From positions 1 through 35,787 of the forward strand of contig SCQV01000055.1 of assembly GCA_004299085.1 (NCBI GenBank): DNA of 35,787 bases. Reading direction: 5' to 3'. Below, piece after piece: positions 7,746-16,779 of the stretch. The translations under genes and the position numbers were made by a program. The DNA comes from Chitinophagaceae bacterium. Lineage in GTDB: Bacteria > Bacteroidota > Bacteroidia > Chitinophagales > Chitinophagaceae. Below the pieces are notes generated by a model. That model had not been told where the DNA came from. It searched no databases and saw only the letters and a list, made by a program, of their open reading frames with translations. Position 1 is the stretch's first letter. Each line of letters starts with the position of its first letter.

Positions 7746-8732
7746 TTATTTTGAAACAGCGCTGTCATACTCTATATGTACCTTGTCGCCATACAATTTC
7801 ATCATGGAAACCAGGCTGACAGTGGTATCCGAAGGAAGTGTTATAAATGGCATTCCCAATTCATAAGTAGATACCCCTTTTGCAAGCAACACAACCGGAT
7901 GCCCCCAATCTTTCATTTTATGATATTGATGCATGGCCTTTTCTTTATTGTCATAAACTCCGAAAATAATGGTATAATGAATAGAATCAGGCCGCCGCAT
8001 CGAATTTTCTTGCAGCACGGAATCTTTGCTTAAGTTTAATGAATCACTTTTTGCCAAATATTTTGTCGTATCTTTTGCAATAATGCTTTTTATGACTGCG
8101 ACCTTTTCGTTCCTCTTGATGGTCCCTTTATAAGTCAGCCAACCTACCACCAACAAGGCAATGATGGTGGCAGCAATCCACCAGGATGCCATCTCCCTGC
8201 GTCTTTTATTCCTTTTATGAATTGTCGGTGAAATATCTTTCTCCGGTTGCTCTTCCATTTGAGGAGAATCTTTTGAGGGAGAAGCTTCGGTCGTTGATTC
8301 CGCTTTCGGAATTGAAAAACTTTTTATTTCATCTAAAGAAACCGGTCCGTACACGGAAATGGGTGATCGTTCCTCATCTAAAGTAATTCGCCTGTCGTTG
8401 TCCAGATTCAATAATCCGATTCCTGGTAATTCAACACTGGAACCGGTTGAAAGTTTTTCCCTGATGGCCGAGGCAGCTTCGCTCCATTTTAAAGCGGCTT
8501 CTTCTTCCGGTAATGAGTGGGAAAAAGCTATTTGTTGAATGATCGAATAAAATTTATCATCTTTCCCGCTTAAGGGAATTAAAGAAATCTCATAGACAGG
8601 AGGATGGATCTTATTATCCTGATAAGATCTGGAAGAGGGGTTCCGAATGATAAATAATAATCCTACATCTGGCAATAAACAATGCCCGTATTGTTGCAGG
8701 GCATCGTTCATATCAGAAGAATAAGTTTCCAA
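7746..8732 (-). CDS. HU-like (CCDC81-type) domain and SPOR domain membrane protein
   Basis: Bitopic inner-membrane protein of 328 residues. The N-terminal ~135 residues resemble the pair of HU/IHF-like domains known as HU-CCDC81 in Bacteroidota (GHCLLPDVGLLFI..., then VELPGIGLLNLDNDRRITLDE). A Pro/Glu/Ser linker and a basic stretch (KRNKRRRE, 173-180) precede one membrane helix (183-201). The periplasmic C-terminus (about 250-328) looks like a SPOR domain, which in known cases binds glycan strands lacking stem peptides at the division site. The topology would put the HU-like part in the cytoplasm, so the protein could link DNA or a cytoskeletal partner to septal wall. Only 4 bases separate it from the barrel gene upstream. 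Domain calls are from motif memory. Confidence 0.78.
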   Translation of the reverse strand: METYSSDMNDALQQYGHCLLPDVGLLFIIRNPSSRSYQDNKIHPPVYEISLIPLSGKDDKFYSIIQQIAFSHSLPEEEAALKWSEAASAIREKLSTGSSVELPGIGLLNLDNDRRITLDEERSPISVYGPVSLDEIKSFSIPKAESTTEASPSKDSPQMEEQPEKDISPTIHKRNKRRREMASWWIAATIIALLVVGWLTYKGTIKRNEKVAVIKSIIAKDTTKYLAKSDSLNLSKDSVLQENSMRRPDSIHYTIIFGVYDNKEKAMHQYHKMKDWGHPVVLLAKGVSTYELGMPFITLPSDTTVSLVSMMKLYGDKVHIEYDSAVSK

Positions 8733-8736
8733 GTTG

Positions 8737-10404
8737 CTAAAATTTTATCATGATGCCGCCCAGCACATTTAATCCTAAAGACTGATAATTATGCCAGCGT
8801 TCATAATGGCTGTTAAATAAATTATTGCCATTCAGCCAGATGCTGAATTGTTTATTAATCTGATAACTGGCGCCTGCGTTCAGATCAAAAGCCCCTTTGG
8901 TTTTATGCGAATTACCAAGAGAATCCGGGTAAAAGCTTCCGCTTAACGCATATAAATCGGCAGTCAGCCGCAGCTTTTCTGCAATAATATACTGGCCGGA
9001 AAGGCTGGCTTCAAATGGACGCAATCCCCAGGGTTCTTTAGCAGTTTGTTCTTTAAAATAATTAAACCAGTTACCCGACAATTTCAATTGAAATCCTTCA
9101 TTATTGATATATCCCAATTCGGCATGAAGCTGATAAGCTTTTAAATCGGCTTCATTCACTGTTTTAAAAGTATTTCCGTAAATTGAATCGTTCACAAATA
9201 ACGGACGATTATGATACTCTACAAATGAAAATTTAGTATTGTAAGTAAAATGACTGTTTATCGTCCCCTTTATTCCGGTATATTTTTCTTCCACACGGGT
9301 ATTCAACGAATTAGCGTAATCGCCTAAGAATGGATTTTCTTTCACCATGTTCATATAAGTATTCTGATCAAAATAAGATATCCATCCGCTGCTCAGAATA
9401 AGCTTATCAGGAATTAAGTCAGTTTCATTGACAATATCCGGTAAAAGAAAAAATTTATTGTTAGTCCACGTAGGATTGATGCCGGCATGCAGGAAAAAAT
9501 TGGGTTTATTTATTTCGACTGCCGGATGAAATGCCATCAGGTTATTATTGTAGGTATTGTATTGACCTGTAAAAGTAGAAAAGCTTCCGGTAAAATCCGC
9601 TACGATGGAAATATCTTTGAAGATTTCTTTTTGTGCCGGTATAAAAATCAGAAAATTGGATTCGCGTCTTTTGTGGATATCAGAAAAGCTGGTAATGGTG
9701 AGGTTGGGCTGATAATTAATACCCACTGAATTTTTTGCGGTATTACTCAGTCCGAATTCGGCGCTGATGGTATTATAAGCCTGTTTTACCTGGCTTTTCG
9801 GAAGCTTGGCGGTATCATGATCGTACCCATAATAGCGAATGCCGTGGCGATCATAAGTAACATTTCCATGAAACTCATGTGTGGCTGAAAAATACTGGCC
9901 ATGAATTAATAAATGATCTTTACTATAATTCTGATTTTCGATGTTTCCCTGAGACGAAATGTGACTGAAGTTTAATCCGTATTGAAAAGGAAGACTTCTT
10001 CCATTGCTCAACCCGATTTGCAAAAAAGGAGTTTGGTAATTGCCGAATCCCGCTTTTATATAATTATTATACATGCCTTCATTGGTGGTATCTCTTCCCA
10101 TTGCCAGGGGACGCAGAGGCACAGGTTCATAAGTAAAGTTGAGGTTTTGTGCAGGTACATTGTACACCATACGCGGCCTCACGGTATCCAGCCGGGGCAA
10201 AGTAGCGGTCAAGTTCAGCTTGGCCGCTGCACGCAATACAGGCTGGTAAGTGTTATATATATCAATAGTTTGCTGCTGAATGGTCGTATCCTGTTGTGCC
10301 ATGGAGCTTTGTGACAGAATGAGCAACATGCAGGAAACCAGCCCTGATATTTTTAAAATTGAAAAGATCCGCTTTTGCATATTGTTTTGACGATTGAATA
10401 CCAT
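8737..10404 (-). CDS. Outer-membrane beta-barrel protein, TonB-receptor-like without plug
   Basis: Exported protein of 555 residues. A signal peptide ends near SSMAQ|QD. The methionine 8 codons in (10378-10380), just before KRIFSILK, gives a more normal signal peptide and is a likely true start (547 residues). The body is rich in alternating aromatic/polar strands with turns, and the C-terminus GGIMIKF ends in Phe as outer-membrane barrels do. The last ~100 residues (FDLNAGASYQI...IWLNGNNLFNSHYERW) closely resemble the end of TonB-dependent receptors, but there is no plug domain or TonB box. It lies 20 bases after the giant TPR gene, so the two are probably co-expressed and may form one complex. 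Ligand unknown. Confidence 0.82.
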   Translation of the reverse strand: MVFNRQNNMQKRIFSILKISGLVSCMLLILSQSSMAQQDTTIQQQTIDIYNTYQPVLRAAAKLNLTATLPRLDTVRPRMVYNVPAQNLNFTYEPVPLRPLAMGRDTTNEGMYNNYIKAGFGNYQTPFLQIGLSNGRSLPFQYGLNFSHISSQGNIENQNYSKDHLLIHGQYFSATHEFHGNVTYDRHGIRYYGYDHDTAKLPKSQVKQAYNTISAEFGLSNTAKNSVGINYQPNLTITSFSDIHKRRESNFLIFIPAQKEIFKDISIVADFTGSFSTFTGQYNTYNNNLMAFHPAVEINKPNFFLHAGINPTWTNNKFFLLPDIVNETDLIPDKLILSSGWISYFDQNTYMNMVKENPFLGDYANSLNTRVEEKYTGIKGTINSHFTYNTKFSFVEYHNRPLFVNDSIYGNTFKTVNEADLKAYQLHAELGYINNEGFQLKLSGNWFNYFKEQTAKEPWGLRPFEASLSGQYIIAEKLRLTADLYALSGSFYPDSLGNSHKTKGAFDLNAGASYQINKQFSIWLNGNNLFNSHYERWHNYQSLGLNVLGGIMIKF

Positions 10405-10424
10405 AGAAAAAGAATGAAATTAAA

Positions 10425-13400
10425 TTATTGGTTTTGCCCGTTTGCGTTTCTGATCTTTGAATGCGCCTGTTCATCCGCTTTCACTTTAGCGAGGGTATCG
10501 CTGGCTTGCGTAACTAATGCCGGTATTTTACAATTATCTACAATACTTTGCAAAGTGGCTTTTGCATTAAAGTAATCATTTTGCTTCCAGAAAACATTTC
10601 CGAGCATGATATAGGCGCTTGCGACCCAATAGTCGTAAGAAGGCGTATTTTTTATTACATCATAGGCTGCATTGTTGGCGTTAGTCCAATCATTTTGTGC
10701 AAAGTAGCATTGAGAAATAAAATACCTTGATTCAGCACCTAATTCTGATTTAGTCATTTGTGCAACCGTTTTATAATTGGCAATGGCGGAATCATATTCG
10801 TTTTGTTGCTGCTGTGCTCGCGCCAGATAAAAATATCCTACAATTTGATCGTCCGTGCTGATATCCGGTGTCTGCAGCAAGGCTTGTGCGCTGATGCTTA
10901 CCTGTGGCCATTGCGACAACTGGTAGTTGCAACGGAGAGTACCCCGCAACGCAGCCAGTGTATTTTCTTTGCTGGTGGACAATTGTTTCAGTTGTGTGAA
11001 ATAGCCGAGTGCTTGCTGATAATTTTTGTTCTGATAGAAGCTAATCCAGGCTGCCTGTGATGCCGACCGCTCAGAGTATAAGCTGGCACTTTGTGAAAGT
11101 ACATAGGCGTAGTTGGTCAATGCATTATTATAATCTTTCTGATTAAAATAACTTTCCGCCAGATAAAAATGGGCGGGCAATACAAACTGGCCGTTAGAGA
11201 ATTTATTTAAATAACTGGTTAACTGCGTAATGGCAGAAGTGTATTGATTATTCCCAAAGCTTGATTCTCCGGCAGCATACGTAATGGAATCTTCAGCAGA
11301 AACGGTTACGGTGTGTCCTGTTGATTTAAGGAAATTCAAATAAGCATCCGGTTGACCGCTATTAATATATAAAGTTCGCAGACTTTGCAATGCATCATTC
11401 GCCTGTGGACTGTTGGGATATTGAGTTACTACTTTTTGATAACTGCTGATGGCTCCCTGCTGATCATTCAGGCTGAAATCAGCCACCCCAAGTTGAAGTA
11501 ATGCTTTAGCAGCGTTAGGATCATCAGGATTATTAATGACCTTTTGCAAATAAGGAACAGCCAGATTATATTGTTCATTGGTCATATAAGTGGCAGCAAT
11601 CTGATAATCGGCATCGCTGTTATAGGAAGATGTAGGATATTGGTTAGACAACTGCTGCATAAGAGAAATCTTCTGGCCCGTGTTTCCCGTGACGCCGGCG
11701 ATGATTCCTTTTTGGTATAATGCATAATCGCTACCCGGCTGCCCGGATGAGATCGCTTTATTATAGAGATTTTGTGCATCCGTATAATTTTTCAGCATAT
11801 AATAGCAATCCGCAGTTCTTAAAGTAGCATCATTGGCAATTTGTCTTCCATTGGCTCCAAATATATGCTGCGCTAATTGAAATTGTTGCAAGGCCTGTGC
11901 ATATTCATTCTTTTTCAAATAGCTGTAACCTAAGTTATAATGGGCAGTCTGTACATTGGCTTCACCCAATGCAGCGGGTGTATTTCCTCCTAATGCCAGA
12001 TATTGGTTGGTGTTCACAATGGCTTCCTCCGGATTCCCCTGGCGAAGTGCAATTTCTCCTTTCCAGAAAAATACCAATTGTTGCATTTGAGGATCCACCG
12101 GATATTGCAAAGACTTATTCAGTAAATCATTGGCATGGCTTAGATCGCCGTCATTGATAAGCTGTACTGCCCTGCCGAAAGTGATGCGTTGATAAGCAAG
12201 CTGAACATCCTGGGATGTTTTAGGGACAGAAGAGATGGCATCCAATGCGTTTTTATAATCATTGGTATTCATAAAAAGATGTGCCAGTAATTCCTGCGCC
12301 TCCGTTGAATAACCTGAATTAGGATACTCGGTGGTAAACTCTTTCAGAGTATTGATAGCAGCATCCTGATAACCTAATTCATAAGAAAGCTTTCCATAAT
12401 TAAACCGGGATATCTCCTGCTGTTTCGGGTTATAATTGGAGCGTGCGCAAAAGGAAAATGCGTTTCTGGCTTCCGATTTTTGCCCTGTCCTCAGATAACA
12501 GTCGCCTAAAAGATACATGGAATTTTGGCCGAGTGAATCCTCTGTGCCGCTAAGTTGTTTGAATCCTGCAATGGCTTTTTGGAGGTTATTTTCCTGATAG
12601 TAACAATAGGCCAGTTCATACACATCTTCCTTTGTAAGGGTTTTAGCGCCTGCTTCATATTCCTGCAAATAAGGCAATGCTTTGGAATATTCTTTTTGTT
12701 CAAAATAAGTCTGACCCACTAAATGTTTCAAATCATTATTGTAATATAAATTTCCCGAAGCTAAATAAGGCTGGGCATAAGATATCACTTTTTCAGGCTT
12801 ATCCTGATAGTAGTATATTTCGGCAATATAATAAGGTACGATCAGATCATATTTAGGTTCATTTACCACCCGCTGAAAGCTTTGCAAAGCATCCGAATAA
12901 TTTTTGTTGTAATAAGAAATAAATCCATAATAATAATTGGCGGGAATATAATATTGATTGCGGACATCTTTGATAGCGTTGAAAAGAGGTTGTGCTTTGT
13001 TAAATTCCTTCATGTTAAAATAACAATAGCCAAGCTCAAATTTAGCTTCTGCCACATCATTATTGGAAAGGTTATCAAATCCTGCCTGTTCGTAATACGG
13101 GACAGCTTCTTCTAACTGATTGTGGCGGAAATAATATCTTGCTAAATTATAAGCGGTTAATTGTTTGCGTGGATTGTTGTCCACATCGCGGAGATACTTT
13201 TTAGAAAGGTCAACGGCATCCGGCTGATTCAGTTGAAGAGCGCACATATTAAAATAATATTGCGCATTCTGTAAGACAAGCTGACGGTTAGTTTCCTGAA
13301 AATAACTAATCTCACTGATTGTTTTTCTGAACATAGGTTGCGCTTCTGCATACAGTCCTTGTTGGTATAATTCCTGCGCTTCTTTGAACTGATAAGACGG

Positions 13401-13547
13401 ATCAGCATAAAGGGCGGTTCCCTGCGCAAAAGAAAGAATCGGGCCGGCAAGAAAACAGGCGGAAATAATAAGAGGTGCCAATAACCTTTGTGCAGGCAGC
13501 GTAAGCCGCTTCGTTTGAATGTCATTTACTTTGAGGGACAAATGCAT
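10425..13547 (-). CDS. Giant exported TPR protein (1040 residues)
   Basis: Periplasmic or outer-membrane-associated scaffold made almost entirely of tetratricopeptide repeats. A signal peptide (LLAPLIISACFLAGPILSFAQ) ends near residue 42. The rest shows about two dozen TPR-like helix pairs with motifs such as AELYYYQDKPEKVISYA, LGYCYFNMKEFNKAQPLF and LGNVFWKQNDYFNAKATL. It lacks an obvious lipobox, so it is probably soluble and held by partners. It is the first gene of the minus-strand operon and has its own -7 box. TPR proteins of this size in Bacteroidota work in envelope assembly or secretion, but I do not recognise a named one such as PorW/SprE here. Confidence 0.88.
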   Translation of the reverse strand: MHLSLKVNDIQTKRLTLPAQRLLAPLIISACFLAGPILSFAQGTALYADPSYQFKEAQELYQQGLYAEAQPMFRKTISEISYFQETNRQLVLQNAQYYFNMCALQLNQPDAVDLSKKYLRDVDNNPRKQLTAYNLARYYFRHNQLEEAVPYYEQAGFDNLSNNDVAEAKFELGYCYFNMKEFNKAQPLFNAIKDVRNQYYIPANYYYGFISYYNKNYSDALQSFQRVVNEPKYDLIVPYYIAEIYYYQDKPEKVISYAQPYLASGNLYYNNDLKHLVGQTYFEQKEYSKALPYLQEYEAGAKTLTKEDVYELAYCYYQENNLQKAIAGFKQLSGTEDSLGQNSMYLLGDCYLRTGQKSEARNAFSFCARSNYNPKQQEISRFNYGKLSYELGYQDAAINTLKEFTTEYPNSGYSTEAQELLAHLFMNTNDYKNALDAISSVPKTSQDVQLAYQRITFGRAVQLINDGDLSHANDLLNKSLQYPVDPQMQQLVFFWKGEIALRQGNPEEAIVNTNQYLALGGNTPAALGEANVQTAHYNLGYSYLKKNEYAQALQQFQLAQHIFGANGRQIANDATLRTADCYYMLKNYTDAQNLYNKAISSGQPGSDYALYQKGIIAGVTGNTGQKISLMQQLSNQYPTSSYNSDADYQIAATYMTNEQYNLAVPYLQKVINNPDDPNAAKALLQLGVADFSLNDQQGAISSYQKVVTQYPNSPQANDALQSLRTLYINSGQPDAYLNFLKSTGHTVTVSAEDSITYAAGESSFGNNQYTSAITQLTSYLNKFSNGQFVLPAHFYLAESYFNQKDYNNALTNYAYVLSQSASLYSERSASQAAWISFYQNKNYQQALGYFTQLKQLSTSKENTLAALRGTLRCNYQLSQWPQVSISAQALLQTPDISTDDQIVGYFYLARAQQQQNEYDSAIANYKTVAQMTKSELGAESRYFISQCYFAQNDWTNANNAAYDVIKNTPSYDYWVASAYIMLGNVFWKQNDYFNAKATLQSIVDNCKIPALVTQASDTLAKVKADEQAHSKIRNANGQNQ

Positions 13548-13625
13548 GAAATCCTGTTTGTTAAGATAATGTAACGTTCTAAGGTTTTATTTATTTTCGG
13601 GAAGAACGCTTTTTCCGAATGCGGA

Positions 13626-13633
13626 CAAAGATA
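13626..13633 (-). promoter_or_regulatory. -7 box of the TPR operon
   Basis: TATCTTTG on the minus strand, followed by TCCGC, a full TAnnTTTG match about 80 nt before the TPR gene start. No good TTG is found at the expected -33 distance. Confidence 0.5.
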
Positions 13634-13684
13634 AAGTTTTCTCATTTCTGTTTTCATGCTGTGCGCCGCTTGTGGATATTTCTT

Positions 13685-13715
13685 TTGAAGGGTTAAAATT
13701 TGATTATTATTTTCG
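13685..13715 (+). promoter_or_regulatory. Promoter of the DoxX gene
   Basis: TTG at 13685-13687, 20-bp spacer, then TATTTTCG at 13708-13715 (one mismatch to TAnnTTTG). Start of transcription would be near 13721, 15 nt before the ATG. It diverges from the TPR operon promoter. Confidence 0.45.
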
Positions 13716-13735
13716 CCGGATAAAAGACTAAATCT

Positions 13736-14143
13736 ATGGCAAAAATTTCTTCCGTTAAATACACTGCTCCGGGTGTTCAACTGGCGTTGCTCATATTGAG
13801 AATCGGCGCCGGACTGATGATTATTAACCACGGGCTTCCAAAAATTGCACACTTCAGCCAATTGGCGCCTCATTTTGCCAATCCTTTATATATTGGCACT
13901 TATGCCTCTCTTGTACTGGTATTATTTGCGGAAATAGTATGCGGTATATTGTTGGTTTTTGGCCTTTTCACTCGCTGGGCATCCATTCCGCTGATTATTG
14001 AAATGCTGGTCCTGGTATTTTTAGTACATCATGCACATGAATTTTCCGAACAGGAATTAGCAGTTCATTTTCTGATCGCATTTATCGTCATTCTGATCCT
14101 TGGCCCGGGTAAGATATCTTTGGATGGATTGATTTCTCGCTGA
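13736..14143 (+). CDS. DoxX family membrane protein
   Basis: Small inner-membrane protein of 135 residues with four hydrophobic helices, typical of the DoxX/DoxD-like family. The conserved N-terminal pattern LLILRIGAGLMIINHGLPKI (residues 19-38) and the FAEIVCGILLVFGLFTRWAS segment are diagnostic. Members are linked to redox or thiol-stress processes in other bacteria, but no specific function can be assigned here. The thioesterase gene starts 25 bases downstream, suggesting one transcript. Confidence 0.88.
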   Translation: MAKISSVKYTAPGVQLALLILRIGAGLMIINHGLPKIAHFSQLAPHFANPLYIGTYASLVLVLFAEIVCGILLVFGLFTRWASIPLIIEMLVLVFLVHHAHEFSEQELAVHFLIAFIVILILGPGKISLDGLISR

Positions 14144-14168
14144 TAAAATTTAACAAAACGCTAACATC

Positions 14169-14582
14169 ATGTTTTCAACTACAACCGGCATCAGAGTTCG
14201 ATACGGAGAGACGGATCAGATGGGATTCCTGTACTATGGAAATTATGCGCTTTATTATGAAGTGGGAAGGGTGGACATGATCCGGCAGATAGGAATCACT
14301 TATAAAGAGCTCGAAGAAAGAGGTATTATTATGCCGGTAGTGGAACTAAAAAGTAAATATATCCGCCCGGCTTTATATGACGATTTAATTACCGTTAAAA
14401 CCATTCTAAAGGAATTACCCACCGATCATAAAATTTCTTTTCATTCGGAATTATACAATGAAAGGCAGGAGTTGCTGAATATAGGAACTACTACCTTAGT
14501 TTTTCTGGAAGCTAAAACAAGAAGAAAAATTTCCTTGCCGGAAGTTTTGAAGGAAAAGCTGCAGGCTTTTTTTGAAAAATAA
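14169..14582 (+). CDS. Acyl-CoA thioesterase, hot-dog fold (YbgC/4HBT type)
   Basis: Cytoplasmic thioesterase of 137 residues that probably hydrolyses acyl- or 4-hydroxybenzoyl-type CoA thioesters. The hallmark of the family is clear: RYGETDQMGFLYYGNYALYYE with catalytic Asp16, Asn25 and Glu31. Length matches the family. It follows DoxX closely. An A/T-rich stretch with T-tracts follows the stop (14583-14600) but has no strong hairpin. The exact acyl chain is unknown. Confidence 0.9.
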   Translation: MFSTTTGIRVRYGETDQMGFLYYGNYALYYEVGRVDMIRQIGITYKELEERGIIMPVVELKSKYIRPALYDDLITVKTILKELPTDHKISFHSELYNERQELLNIGTTTLVFLEAKTRRKISLPEVLKEKLQAFFEK

Positions 14583-14754
14583 TTTTTTATTTTTTTTAGT
14601 ATCACATGATAGGAGTTATCTTTTTTTGCGACTTTGATACAACTCTGCTCAAATTAATTCTATTCATTTAGTTTGTGATAATAGTCCTTTTCTGATATAA
14701 ACTAAACCATAACGAAAGACAACACCCGATTACCGATTAATAAAAATATTGTGA

Positions 14755-15852
14755 ATGAACATACAACAAATCGTCGAAACGCTTGAATCATTTTCTCCGC
14801 CTGTCTATCAGGAGCCTTACGACAATGCCGGCCTGCTCACCGGGCGTCCCGAATGGGAAGTAAACAATGCGTTGCTTAGTTTAGATGCGACCGAACCCGT
14901 CGTTCAGGAAGCTATTGACAAAAAATGCAATTTAATTATTGCGCATCATCCTGTTATTTTCCGCGGATTGAAAAAGCTGACCGGCAGCAATTATGTGGAG
15001 CGTGCTGTCATACTCGCTATTAAAAATGATATAGCCATTTATGCGGCTCATACCAATTTAGACAATATGCTCATGGGGGTCAATGATATGATCTGTGAAA
15101 AATTGGGGCTGATTAATCGTAAAATTCTATCCCCTTCCACGGGTACCTTAAAAAAGCTATACGCCTTTGCTCCACATGCCGATGCGGAAAAAGTACGCCG
15201 GGCATTATTTGAGGCAGGAGCGGGAAATATCGGCCATTATAGTGAGGCCAGCTTTAATACTTCGGGAACAGGGACTTTTAAAGGGGACGAAAATACCCAT
15301 CCTTACGTGGGTGAAAGGGGCGTTCAGCATCATGAGCCTGAAACGAAAATCGAAGTTATTTTTCCAAAACATTTAGAGAGCAGGATTTTGAAAGCATTAC
15401 TCAAATCTCATCCTTATGAAGAAGTGGCTTATGACATCATTTCAATGGGTAATGCCAATGGGGAAATTGGCAGTGGTATGATAGGAGAATTAGAAAAACC
15501 CGCAGATGAAAAAACATTTTTAAAAAAAATAAGACAACAAATGCAGGCAGAAGGTATCCGGTTTACTCCATTGCGCGGGAAGCCGGTAAAAAAAGTGGCT
15601 GTTTGCGGTGGGGCCGGCAGCTTTTTGTTGAAAGAGGCCATCAGGGCCGGAGCAGATATGTTTGTCAGTGCTGATTTTAAATACCATGAATTCTTCGATG
15701 CTGATAATCATATAGTTATAGCAGATATTGGACATTTTGAAAGCGAACAATATACGGTGGACATATTTTATAAAAAATTAACGGAAAAGTTCCCTACCTT
15801 TGCACCTCTAAAATCCGAAAGTAGAACAAATCCAATAAATTATCTGCACTAA
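14755..15852 (+). CDS. Nif3-like dinuclear metal-centre protein
   Basis: Member of the Nif3/YbgI/YqfO family (often labelled GTP cyclohydrolase I type 2), ring-shaped cytoplasmic oligomers that bind two metal ions. At 365 residues it is the long form with an inserted PII/CutA-like domain (about 130-230), as in YqfO. Predicted metal ligands: His64/His65 in AHHPVIF, Asp103 in AHTNLDN, and the C-terminal His327 and Glu331 in GHFESEQ. True activity in the family is unsettled. It is preceded by 172 bp without a gene and followed after 3 bases by the zinc-ribbon gene, a pairing that I recall as common in Bacteroidota. Confidence 0.93.
   Translation: MNIQQIVETLESFSPPVYQEPYDNAGLLTGRPEWEVNNALLSLDATEPVVQEAIDKKCNLIIAHHPVIFRGLKKLTGSNYVERAVILAIKNDIAIYAAHTNLDNMLMGVNDMICEKLGLINRKILSPSTGTLKKLYAFAPHADAEKVRRALFEAGAGNIGHYSEASFNTSGTGTFKGDENTHPYVGERGVQHHEPETKIEVIFPKHLESRILKALLKSHPYEEVAYDIISMGNANGEIGSGMIGELEKPADEKTFLKKIRQQMQAEGIRFTPLRGKPVKKVAVCGGAGSFLLKEAIRAGADMFVSADFKYHEFFDADNHIVIADIGHFESEQYTVDIFYKKLTEKFPTFAPLKSESRTNPINYLH
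15795..15802 (+). promoter_or_regulatory. Internal -7 box TACCTTTG before the zinc-ribbon gene
   Basis: TACCTTTGCACC inside the end of the Nif3-like gene is a full TAnnTTTG match with the downstream GC context often seen in Bacteroidota. It lies about 55 nt before the next start codon and could give that gene separate transcription. No -33 TTG is visible. Confidence 0.4.
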
Positions 15853-15855
15853 CCA

Positions 15856-16614
15856 ATGGCAACCGTAAAAGAGTTTTCAGTAGAAGAAAAGCTGGTGTCA
15901 CTCCTCCGGCTTCAGAAAATTGATTCCAAGCTGGATGAGATTGAAATCCTGAAAGGGGAGCTTCCGATGGAAGTAAAAGATCTGGAAGATGAATTGGAAG
16001 GACTGAATACCCGCCTCACTAATTTAGGGGACGAGATTAAGGGTATTGAGGCTTTTATTTCCGGGAAAAAAGAAGCTATTAAAGATGCCGAAGCGAATAT
16101 TAAAAAATATGAGAAGCAGCAGGATAACGTAAAGAATAACCGTGAATATGAAGCTATTTCCAAGGAAATAGAAATGCAAACGCTGGAAAATAAGCTGAAT
16201 GAAAAGCAAATCCGGGAAGCGAATGATAAGATAAAAGAGAAAAATAACGTATATGAATCTGCCAAAAAAGCTATCAAGGATAAAGAGGGCAATCTGAAGC
16301 ATAAGAAAGCTGAATTGGAAAAAATTATTGTTGATACAGATAAAGAAGAAAAACAATTTGAGAAAGAATCTGAGAAAGCCGGCGAGGAGGTGGAGCCCAG
16401 ATTATTGGCAGCTTATGAAAAAATCCGTAAGACTTATCGTAACGGATTGGCGGTAGTGAGTATTGAAAGAGACTCCTGTGGCGGATGCTTTAACAAGATA
16501 CCTCCCCAAAGACAGGCCGAAATACGCCAGCGAAAAAAGATCATAGTATGTGAGCATTGTGGAAGAATATTAGTTGATTTTGATCTTTTTAATTCCGTTA
16601 CCGCAAAGAAATAA
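15856..16614 (+). CDS. Coiled-coil protein with C4 zinc ribbon (CT398/CdsZ-like)
   Basis: Cytoplasmic protein of 252 residues. Residues 12-180 form a long, highly charged antiparallel coiled coil. The C-terminal zinc ribbon has CGGC (C208, C211) and CEHC (C232, C235), with the typical IPPQRQAEIRQ between them. This architecture is that of the C4-type zinc-ribbon family (zf-RING_7) whose chlamydial member CdsZ/CT398 binds sigma-54 and secretion components. A link to sigma-54 regulation would be interesting given the response regulator in this window, but that is speculation. The gene is followed by a strong terminator. Confidence 0.9.
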   Translation: MATVKEFSVEEKLVSLLRLQKIDSKLDEIEILKGELPMEVKDLEDELEGLNTRLTNLGDEIKGIEAFISGKKEAIKDAEANIKKYEKQQDNVKNNREYEAISKEIEMQTLENKLNEKQIREANDKIKEKNNVYESAKKAIKDKEGNLKHKKAELEKIIVDTDKEEKQFEKESEKAGEEVEPRLLAAYEKIRKTYRNGLAVVSIERDSCGGCFNKIPPQRQAEIRQRKKIIVCEHCGRILVDFDLFNSVTAKK

Positions 16615-16638
16615 AGAGAATGGTCAAATTTTTGCAAT

Positions 16639-16671
16639 AAGGGACACTTAAAAAGGTGTCCTTTTCTTTTT
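16639..16671 (+). terminator. Intrinsic terminator after the zinc-ribbon gene
   Basis: Stem AAGGGACAC / GTGTCCTTT (9 bp with one G-U pair) closes an 8-nt A-rich loop, followed by a U-rich tail TTTCTTTTT. It lies 25 bases after the stop codon and ends the 13736-16614 group. Confidence 0.85.
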
Positions 16672-16779
16672 GCAGGAAATTTTCTTTTTAGATGTTGGTT
16701 TAATGTTTTGAAATGAGAATTGGATGTTGATTATTGAATATTCTGGGTTTTTTAGGATTTGTAAAATGAATTTATTGGC

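Noticed and set aside
13526-13873. Minus-strand frame of 115 codons between the TPR operon and DoxX
   Set aside because: It covers both divergent promoters and the start of DoxX in antisense; no protein-like features.
14583-14600. T-rich stretch after the thioesterase gene as a terminator
   Set aside because: Long T-tracts are present but no GC hairpin precedes them.
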